From positions 1 to 64,000 of the forward strand of contig NZ_JALJZY010000009.1 in NCBI RefSeq assembly GCF_024171525.1: DNA of 64,000 nt. Direction: 5' to 3'. The position numbers and the translations under genes were made by a program. Under the pieces are notes generated by a model, which had not been told where the DNA came from, searched no databases, and worked only from the letters and a program-made list of their open reading frames with translations. This DNA comes from Neisseriaceae bacterium HSC-16F19. Lineage in GTDB: Bacteria; Pseudomonadota; Gammaproteobacteria; Burkholderiales; Neisseriaceae. This document shows positions 58,436 to 64,000 of the stretch, piece after piece (within the stretch, counting starts at the first letter, position 1; every line of letters starts with the position of its first letter).

Positions 58436-59938
58436 ATGGCCGCCAAACTGAATTTGAAAGACAAATACCGCCTGCTGACCCGGGATCTGGACTGGGAATT
58501 CAGCTACCACAGCCGCAAACAAGCCTTCCCTTATGAGGACTTTGAAGGCATCAAAATCACCGACTGGTCGAAATGGGAAGACCCCTTCCGTCTGACCATG
58601 GACGCCTATTGGAAATACCAGGCCGAAAAAGAGAAAAAGCTGTATGCGATTTTCGATGCCTTTGCGCAAAACAATGCGCAAATGAATGTCACCGACCCGC
58701 GCTATCTCAACGCCATCAAGATTTTCCTCACCGGCGTGACGCCGCTGGAATATCAGGCCTTCCAGGGCTTTGCCCATGTCGGCCGCCAATTCGGCGGCAT
58801 CGGCGCCCGCATCGCCTGCCAGATGCAGTCCATCGACGAATTGCGCCATGTGCAGACGCAAGTGCACGCCATGAGCCATTACAACAAATTCTTCGACGGC
58901 TTCCAGGACTGGAGCCATATGCACGACCGCGTGTGGTATCTGTCCGTGCCCAAGTCCTTCTTTGAAGACGCCCGCGCCGCCGGACCGTTTGAATTTTTGG
59001 TGGCCATCAGCTTCTCCTTCGAATACGTGCTCACCAATCTCTTGTTTGTGCCCTTTATGTCCGGTGCCGCCTACAACGGCGATATGGCCACCGTGACCTT
59101 CGGCTTCAGCGCCCAGTCCGACGAAGCCCGCCACATGACCTTGGGTCTGGAAATCATCAAATTCCTGCTCGAGCAGCACGAAGACAATGTGCCCATTGTG
59201 CAGAAGTGGATAGACAAATGGTTCTGGCGCGGCACCCGCCTGCTGGCGATTGTGGCCATGATGATGGATTACATGCTGCCCAACAAGGTGATGTCGTGGA
59301 AAGAAGCCTGGGAGGTGTATTTCGAAGAAGCCGGCGGTGCGCTGTTTAAAGACCTGGCCCGCTACGGCATCCGCGCACCCAAGTACAGCGAAGTGATCGA
59401 GAAAGAGAAAGAGCACATCTCGCACCAGGCTTGGTGGATTTTCTACAATTTCGGCCATGCCGCCGGTTTCCACACCTGGATTCCCACCGACGAAGAGCTG
59501 GACTGGCTGAGTGAGAAATACCCGCACACCTTCGACAAATACTACCGCCCGCGCTGGGAGCTGGCCCGGCAAATGGCCGCCGAAGGCAAGCGCTTCTATT
59601 CCAACGGTCTGCCACAGCTGTGCCAAGTGTGCCAGGTGCCGATGGCCTTTACCGAAATGGACGGCGACCCCGGCCAAATCAGCTACCGCAGCACCGAATA
59701 CAACGGCGAGCGCTACCACATGTGCTCCGACGGCTGTCGCGACATCTTCCTGGAAGAGCCGGAGAAATTCGTGCAGGCCTGGCTGCCGGTGCACCAGATT
59801 TTCCAAGGCAATTGCGGCGGCCCCGGCTTGGAGGAAATGCTGCGCGATTACTACCGCTTCAATGTCGGTGCCGACAATCTGGATATGGCCGGCTCGCCCG
59901 ATGAGGAGCGCTGGAACAAATGGAAGGGTGCGGCTTAA
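58436..59938 (+). CDS. dmpN: Phenol hydroxylase oxygenase alpha subunit DmpN (P3)
   Basis: ATG 58436 with AAGGAG upstream gives 500 residues. It is the catalytic subunit that converts phenol to catechol. Carboxylate-bridged diiron ligands are complete: Glu105, Glu135 and His138 (DELRH), Glu196 (SFEYV), Glu230 and His233 (DEARH). A C-terminal YHS zinc-type segment (LCQVCQVPM...YHMCSDGCRDIFLEEPE) is present as in relatives. A hairpin and a mobile element follow it before dmpO. Confidence 0.95.
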   Translation: MAAKLNLKDKYRLLTRDLDWEFSYHSRKQAFPYEDFEGIKITDWSKWEDPFRLTMDAYWKYQAEKEKKLYAIFDAFAQNNAQMNVTDPRYLNAIKIFLTGVTPLEYQAFQGFAHVGRQFGGIGARIACQMQSIDELRHVQTQVHAMSHYNKFFDGFQDWSHMHDRVWYLSVPKSFFEDARAAGPFEFLVAISFSFEYVLTNLLFVPFMSGAAYNGDMATVTFGFSAQSDEARHMTLGLEIIKFLLEQHEDNVPIVQKWIDKWFWRGTRLLAIVAMMMDYMLPNKVMSWKEAWEVYFEEAGGALFKDLARYGIRAPKYSEVIEKEKEHISHQAWWIFYNFGHAAGFHTWIPTDEELDWLSEKYPHTFDKYYRPRWELARQMAAEGKRFYSNGLPQLCQVCQVPMAFTEMDGDPGQISYRSTEYNGERYHMCSDGCRDIFLEEPEKFVQAWLPVHQIFQGNCGGPGLEEMLRDYYRFNVGADNLDMAGSPDEERWNKWKGAA

Positions 59939-59949
59939 AGCCTTGCATC

Positions 59950-59987
59950 AGGCTGCCTGAAAAGGATTACCGGCTTTCAGGCAGCCT
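59950..59987 (+). terminator. DUS inverted repeat inside the dmp operon
   Basis: AGGCTGCCTGAAA and TTTCAGGCAGCCT form a 13-bp stem with a 12-nt loop but no T run, 11 bp after the dmpN stop. It may attenuate transcription into dmpO. Confidence 0.55.
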
Positions 59988-60003
59988 CAGGAAAACCCGT
60001 TTT

Positions 60004-60191
60004 GAGGCTTTTGCAAAACCGCATGTGCCACCACAAACATAAAACCGACGTCATTCCCGCGAACGCGGGAATCCATGGAAACGTTTAAGAAACCACTTTT
60101 TAAACAATGTATTCGTAAGCGGATGAATGGATTCCCGCCTGCGCGGGAATGACGGCTTCTGGTTTTAGGCTGCCTGAAAGCAGTTTTGCAA
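60004..60191 (+). mobile_element. GAGACC-type element with dRS3-like palindromes, copy 2
   Basis: About 188 bp similar throughout to 34579-34773, with degraded ends (GAGGCTTTTGCAAAACC and CAGTTTTGCAAAA). It has two perfect ATTCCC-N8-GGGAAT palindromes at 60053-60072 and 60131-60150. It separates dmpN from dmpO. Confidence 0.82.
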
Positions 60192-60235
60192 AAAATGATT
60201 TTGCTTAATCACAATAATAATCCAGGAGAACAACC

Positions 60236-60598
60236 ATGCCTGTACATGCCATTACCCCCGATTACCGCGGCGAGGTGCGCGATGCCCAAGCCAATTTCGG
60301 CGGCAATATTCTGGTTTACATCGGTTGGGACGAGCATTTGCTGTTCTGTTCCGCCCACGCCTTTCCGCTGTCGCCCGACATGAGTTTTGCCGATTTGCAG
60401 GCCGGGGTGATGCCGCAGGGTTTTGCCCAGCATCCCGATTTCGAGCACATCGATTGGAATACGGTGCAATGGCAGCTCAACGGCGCACCCTTCACACCCC
60501 AACCCGACAAAACCTTGGCCGAGCAGGGCTTCGACCACAAAAGCCTGCTGCGTTTCAAAACGCCGGGTTTGAACGGCTGGCGCGGCACCGGCGTGTAA
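60236..60598 (+). CDS. dmpO: Phenol hydroxylase gamma subunit DmpO (P4)
   Basis: A 120-residue small subunit of the oxygenase (MPVHAITPDYRGEVRDAQAN, IGWDEHLLFCSAHAFPL, LLRFKTPGLNGWRG). It is needed for a stable hydroxylase. It starts 297 bp after dmpN behind CAGGAG; the usual operon has only a short spacer here. It is followed by dmpP after 10 bp. Confidence 0.92.
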   Translation: MPVHAITPDYRGEVRDAQANFGGNILVYIGWDEHLLFCSAHAFPLSPDMSFADLQAGVMPQGFAQHPDFEHIDWNTVQWQLNGAPFTPQPDKTLAEQGFDHKSLLRFKTPGLNGWRGTGV

Positions 60599-60608
60599 GG
60601 AGGCGGCG

Positions 60609-61670
60609 ATGAGTTATCAAGTCACCGTCGAACCCACCGGCGACGTCATCGAAGTCGAAGACGGCCAAACCATACTCGATGCCGCCCTGCGCCAAGGCGT
60701 GTGGCTGCCTTTTGCCTGCGGCCACGGCACCTGCGGCACCTGCAAGGTGCAGGTCTTGGACGGCTATGGCGATGTCGGCGCCGCCTCGCCGTTTGCGCTG
60801 ATGGATGTCGAGCGCGACGAGGGCAAGGTCTTGGCCTGCTGCTGCCTGCCCGAATCGGACATGACCATCGAGGCCGATGTGGATGTGGATCCCGATTTTC
60901 TCGGCCATCCGGTGGAAGACTACCGCGCCACCGTTACCGCCATCGAAACCCTGTCGCCCACCATCATCGGCATCACCTTTGCCTTGGACCGCGACATGGC
61001 GTTTCAGGCAGGCCAGTACATCAATCTGCACATTCCCGGTGTGGAAGGCACGCGCGCGTTTTCCATTGCCAATCCGCCTTCGCGTGCCGCCGAAGTGTGC
61101 CTGCATGTGCGCAAAGTGCCGGACGGCGCCGCCACCACCTGGCTGCACGAGCAGCTCAAGGTGGGCGATACCTTGGATTTGTCCGGCCCTTACGGCCAGT
61201 TCTTTGTGCGCAAATCCGACAGCCAGGACGTGATTTTTATTGCCGGGGGCTCCGGCCTGTCCAGCCCCGAATCCATGATTCTGGATTTGCTCGAAGCCGG
61301 CGACAGCCGTCAGATTTATCTGTTCCAAGGCGCGCGCAATCTGGCCGAGCTCTACCACCGCGCCGAATTCGAGGCGCTGGCGGCGGAACACGCCAATTTC
61401 CATTACATCCCCGCCCTCAATGCGGCGGAAGAGGGCGACAACTGGACGGGCTTTGCCGGATTTGTCCACGAGGCGGTGGTGGCGCATTTCGACCACCGTT
61501 GCAGCGGCCACAAAGCCTATTTGTGCGGCCCGCCGCCGATGATAGACGCGGCCATCACCGCGCTGATGCACAGCCGTTTGTTTGAGCGCGACATCCATAT
61601 GGAACGCTTTGTCACCGCCGCCGACGGCGCCGAATCGGCCGGCCGCTCGGCCCTGTTCAAGCGCATCTGA
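60609..61670 (+). CDS. dmpP: Phenol hydroxylase reductase DmpP (P5)
   Basis: A 353-residue electron-transfer subunit passing electrons from NADH to the diiron oxygenase. The N-terminal plant-type [2Fe-2S] domain has Cys37, Cys42 and Cys45 (ACGHGTCGTCKVQ) and the fourth ligand within the Cys76-78 cluster. FAD-binding motif is RAFSIANPP; the NADH domain has IAGGSGLSSPESMILDLLEAG. AAGGAGGCGGCG precedes the ATG. Confidence 0.94.
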   Translation: MSYQVTVEPTGDVIEVEDGQTILDAALRQGVWLPFACGHGTCGTCKVQVLDGYGDVGAASPFALMDVERDEGKVLACCCLPESDMTIEADVDVDPDFLGHPVEDYRATVTAIETLSPTIIGITFALDRDMAFQAGQYINLHIPGVEGTRAFSIANPPSRAAEVCLHVRKVPDGAATTWLHEQLKVGDTLDLSGPYGQFFVRKSDSQDVIFIAGGSGLSSPESMILDLLEAGDSRQIYLFQGARNLAELYHRAEFEALAAEHANFHYIPALNAAEEGDNWTGFAGFVHEAVVAHFDHRCSGHKAYLCGPPPMIDAAITALMHSRLFERDIHMERFVTAADGAESAGRSALFKRI

Positions 61671-61687
61671 GGAAAGGAACACACAAC

Positions 61688-62599
61688 ATGAGTCAAAAAC
61701 TCAAAGCAGCCATCATCGGGCCGGGCAATATCGGCACCGATTTGCTGATGAAAATGAAACGCTCCGAATGGGTGGAGCCGGTGTGGATGGTGGGCATCGA
61801 TGCCGCCTCCGAAGGTCTGAAACGTGCCCGCGACATGGGCATCAAAACCTGCGATACCGGGGTGGACGGCCTGCTGCCGCATGTGATTGCCGACGATATC
61901 CGCATCGCGTTTGATGCCACTTCCGCCTATGTGCATGCCGAAAACAGCCGCAAGCTCAATGATTTGGGCGTGTTGATGGTGGATTTGACCCCGGCGGCCA
62001 TCGGCCCCTTCTGTGTGCCGCCGGTGAATCTGAAACAGCATGCCAGCGAGCTGGAAATGAACGTCAATATGGTCACCTGCGGCGGCCAGGCCACCGTGCC
62101 CATGGTGGCGGCGGTGTCGCGCGTGCAGCCGGTGGCCTATGGCGAAATCATTGCCACCGTGTCTTCGCGCTCGGTCGGCCCGGGCACGCGCATGAATATC
62201 GACGAATTCACCCGCACCACCGCCAGCGCGGTGGAATCGGTGGGCGGTGCGGTACAGGGCAAGGCCATCATCATCATCAATCCGGCCGAGCCGCCGCTGA
62301 TGATGCGCGACACCGTGCACTGCCTCACCGAAACCGCACCCGACCAAGAAGCCATCCGTCAGTCGGTGCTGGACATGGTGGCCGAAGTGCAGCGCTATGT
62401 GCCCGGCTACCGCTTGGTCAACGGCCCGGTGTTTGACGGCAACAAGGTGTCGGTATTCCTGGAAGTGGCGGGCTTGGGCGATTTCCTGCCCGACTATGCC
62501 GGCAACCTCGACATCATGACCGCCGCCGCCCTGCGTACCGCAGAAATGTTCGCCCAGGAAGCGGCCGCAGGCAGCATCACCCTGCCGCCGCGCGCATAA
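61688..62599 (+). CDS. dmpF: Acetaldehyde dehydrogenase (acylating) DmpF
   Basis: A 303-residue NAD+- and CoA-dependent enzyme that turns acetaldehyde into acetyl-CoA. Rossmann motif IIGPGNIGTDLL; catalytic Cys in NMVTCGGQATVP; partner of the aldolase DmpG, through which acetaldehyde is channelled. It starts 17 bp after dmpP, where CF600-type operons have five other genes first. Confidence 0.94.
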   Translation: MSQKLKAAIIGPGNIGTDLLMKMKRSEWVEPVWMVGIDAASEGLKRARDMGIKTCDTGVDGLLPHVIADDIRIAFDATSAYVHAENSRKLNDLGVLMVDLTPAAIGPFCVPPVNLKQHASELEMNVNMVTCGGQATVPMVAAVSRVQPVAYGEIIATVSSRSVGPGTRMNIDEFTRTTASAVESVGGAVQGKAIIIINPAEPPLMMRDTVHCLTETAPDQEAIRQSVLDMVAEVQRYVPGYRLVNGPVFDGNKVSVFLEVAGLGDFLPDYAGNLDIMTAAALRTAEMFAQEAAAGSITLPPRA

Positions 62600-62617
62600 A
62601 CCAGACGGGAGCACACC

Positions 62618-63649
62618 ATGAATTTATCCGGAAAAAAAGTCACTCTGCACGACATGAGCCTGCGCGACGGCATGCATGCCAAGCGCCATCAAATCAGTGT
62701 GGAACAAATGGTGGCGGTGGCCGGCGCCTTGGACGAGGCCGGTATGCCGCTGATTGAAGTCACCCACGGCGACGGTTTGGGCGGCGCTTCGCTCAACTAC
62801 GGTTTTCCCGCCCACAGCGATGAGGAATATCTGAAAGCCGTGGTGCCGCATATGAAGCAGGCCAAGATTTCCGCCTTGCTGCTGCCGGGCATCGGCACCG
62901 TCGACCACCTGAAAATGGCGGTGGATTGCGGCGTGTCCACCATCCGCGTGGCCACCCACTGCACCGAGGCCGATGTGTCGCAACAGCATATCGGCATGGC
63001 CGCCAAAATGGGCTTGGACACCGTCGGTTTCCTGATGATGGCGCATATGGCCGATGCCGACAAACTGGTGGAGCAGGCCAAGCTGATGGAAGGCTATGGT
63101 GCCAACTGCATTTATTGCACCGATTCGGCCGGCTATATGCTGCCTGAAGAAGTGACGCACAAACTGGGTGCCCTGCGTGCGGCGCTGAATCCGGCCACCG
63201 AGCTGGGTTTCCACGGCCACCACAATCTGGGCATGGGCATCGCCAATTCGCTGGCCGCCATCGAAGCCGGTGCCAACCGCATCGACGGTTCCGTGGCCGG
63301 ATTGGGTGCCGGTGCCGGCAATACGCCGCTGGAAGTGTTTGTGGCGGTCTTAAGCCGCATGGGCGTGGAGCACGGCACCGATTTGTACAAGGTGATGGAT
63401 GTGGCCGAAGACCTGGTGGTGCCGCTGATGGATCACCCCATCCGCATCGACCGCGACGCCCTGACCCTGGGCTACGCGGGGGTGTACTCCTCCTTCCTGC
63501 TGTTTGCCAAACGCGCCGAGCAGAAATACGGCGTGTCCGCGCGCGACATTCTGGTGGAACTGGGCCGTCGCGGCACCGTCGGCGGCCAGGAAGACATGAT
63601 TGAAGATTTGGCCCTGACCATGGTGAAAGAGAAAGGATTGCCGCTATGA
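62618..63649 (+). CDS. dmpG: 4-hydroxy-2-oxovalerate aldolase DmpG
   Basis: A 343-residue class II, divalent-metal aldolase that cleaves 4-hydroxy-2-oxovalerate to pyruvate and acetaldehyde. HMGL-like barrel: HDMSLRDGMHAKRHQ (metal/catalytic Arg-Asp), STIRVATHCTEADV, FHGHHNLGMGIANS (metal His pair) and a C-terminal communication domain. Complexes with DmpF. Its stop overlaps dmpH (ATGA). Confidence 0.95.
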   Translation: MNLSGKKVTLHDMSLRDGMHAKRHQISVEQMVAVAGALDEAGMPLIEVTHGDGLGGASLNYGFPAHSDEEYLKAVVPHMKQAKISALLLPGIGTVDHLKMAVDCGVSTIRVATHCTEADVSQQHIGMAAKMGLDTVGFLMMAHMADADKLVEQAKLMEGYGANCIYCTDSAGYMLPEEVTHKLGALRAALNPATELGFHGHHNLGMGIANSLAAIEAGANRIDGSVAGLGAGAGNTPLEVFVAVLSRMGVEHGTDLYKVMDVAEDLVVPLMDHPIRIDRDALTLGYAGVYSSFLLFAKRAEQKYGVSARDILVELGRRGTVGGQEDMIEDLALTMVKEKGLPL

Positions 63650-64000
63650 GCACATTGAGCGCCCAACAAATCGAACAACTGGCCGAACACTTGGAAAACG
63701 CCGAGTTGCAGGCCTATGAGGTGACCAAAATCACCGACGATTATCCGGACATGGATTATCAGGACGCCTTCGATATCCAGTGGGCCATCCGCCGCCGCAA
63801 AGAGGCGCGCGGCCACAAAATCGTCGGCATGAAAATGGGTCTGACCTCGTGGGCCAAGATGAGCCAGATGGGGGTGGAACACCCGTGCTACGGCTTTCTC
63901 GCCGATTACTTCAGCGTGCCCGAAGGCGGCGACATCAAGCACAGCGAACTCATCCACCCCAAAATCGAAGCCGAGCTGGCCTTTGTGACCAAGGCAGATT
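63646..64000 (+). CDS. dmpH: 2-oxo-3-hexenedioate decarboxylase DmpH, partial
   Basis: The first 118 codons are in the window. The start overlaps dmpG by 4 bp. KITDDYPDMDYQDAFDIQWA, KIVGMKMGLTSWAKM and HPKIEAELAFV match the 4-oxalocrotonate decarboxylase (DmpH/XylI) branch rather than the related hydratase DmpE, though the two are homologous and the C-terminus is unseen. It belongs to the dehydrogenase arm of meta-cleavage. Confidence 0.85.
   Translation, partial: MSTLSAQQIEQLAEHLENAELQAYEVTKITDDYPDMDYQDAFDIQWAIRRRKEARGHKIVGMKMGLTSWAKMSQMGVEHPCYGFLADYFSVPEGGDIKHSELIHPKIEAELAFVTKAD

Noticed and set aside
60186..60218. Sigma-70 promoter for dmpO created by the mobile element
   Set aside because: TTGCAA and AATAAT are 21 bp apart, too far for a confident promoter call.
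1..64000. tRNA or rRNA genes
   Set aside because: No segment with the conserved TTCGAATCC-type arm in a cloverleaf context, and no ribosomal RNA sequence, was recognised.

Overview
The window is a G+C-rich chromosomal segment of a member of the Neisseriaceae. The DNA uptake sequence dialect AGGCTGCCTGAA (the type called AG-simDUS) occurs dozens of times, often as inverted pairs that serve as terminators. Correia-like repeats, dRS3-like palindromes, a Slam/surface-lipoprotein pair and core genes (gyrB, prfB, purB, lptFG, fabI, metE, trpB, murB) support this family. I do not assign a species.

Layout. 0-4 kb is a low-G+C foreign patch: a LysR regulator, an alpha/beta hydrolase, debris of a flavin monooxygenase and of a second LysR gene, and a nitronate monooxygenase. 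4-27 kb is accessory: many divergent regulator/enzyme pairs (LysR, MarR, HxlR, AraC), exporters (PACE, MFS), two toxin-antitoxin modules, an osmoprotectant ABC transporter lacking a local ATPase, two pirins and mscL. 27-47 kb is mostly housekeeping: peptide-binding protein, trpB, lptFG/pepA, norM-murB, a HerA-like ATPase, metE and gyrB, with a repeat-rich 0.9 kb gap at 34.3-35.2 kb. 47-51.3 kb carries two unknown proteins and a Slam outer-membrane translocon with its surface lipoprotein, which is preceded by an AAAAC repeat tract. prfB (with programmed frameshift) and purB follow.

54.7-64 kb is a phenol catabolic cluster. A DmpR/MopR-type phenol sensor is transcribed divergently from dmpKLMN-OP (multicomponent phenol hydroxylase) and dmpFGH (lower meta-cleavage genes; dmpH runs off the window). 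The divergent region contains paired activator sites, an IHF-like site and a -24/-12 sigma-54 promoter in the expected order and spacing. Ring-cleavage genes dmpQBCDE are not between dmpP and dmpF, and a mobile repeat separates dmpN from dmpO.

The least-described material is the repeat population: a Correia-like family with lineage-specific ends (ten copies plus one remnant), a 160-bp inverted-repeat element (two copies), and a 190-bp GAGACC-ended element (two copies). For two of these families an empty target can be compared with a filled one inside the window.
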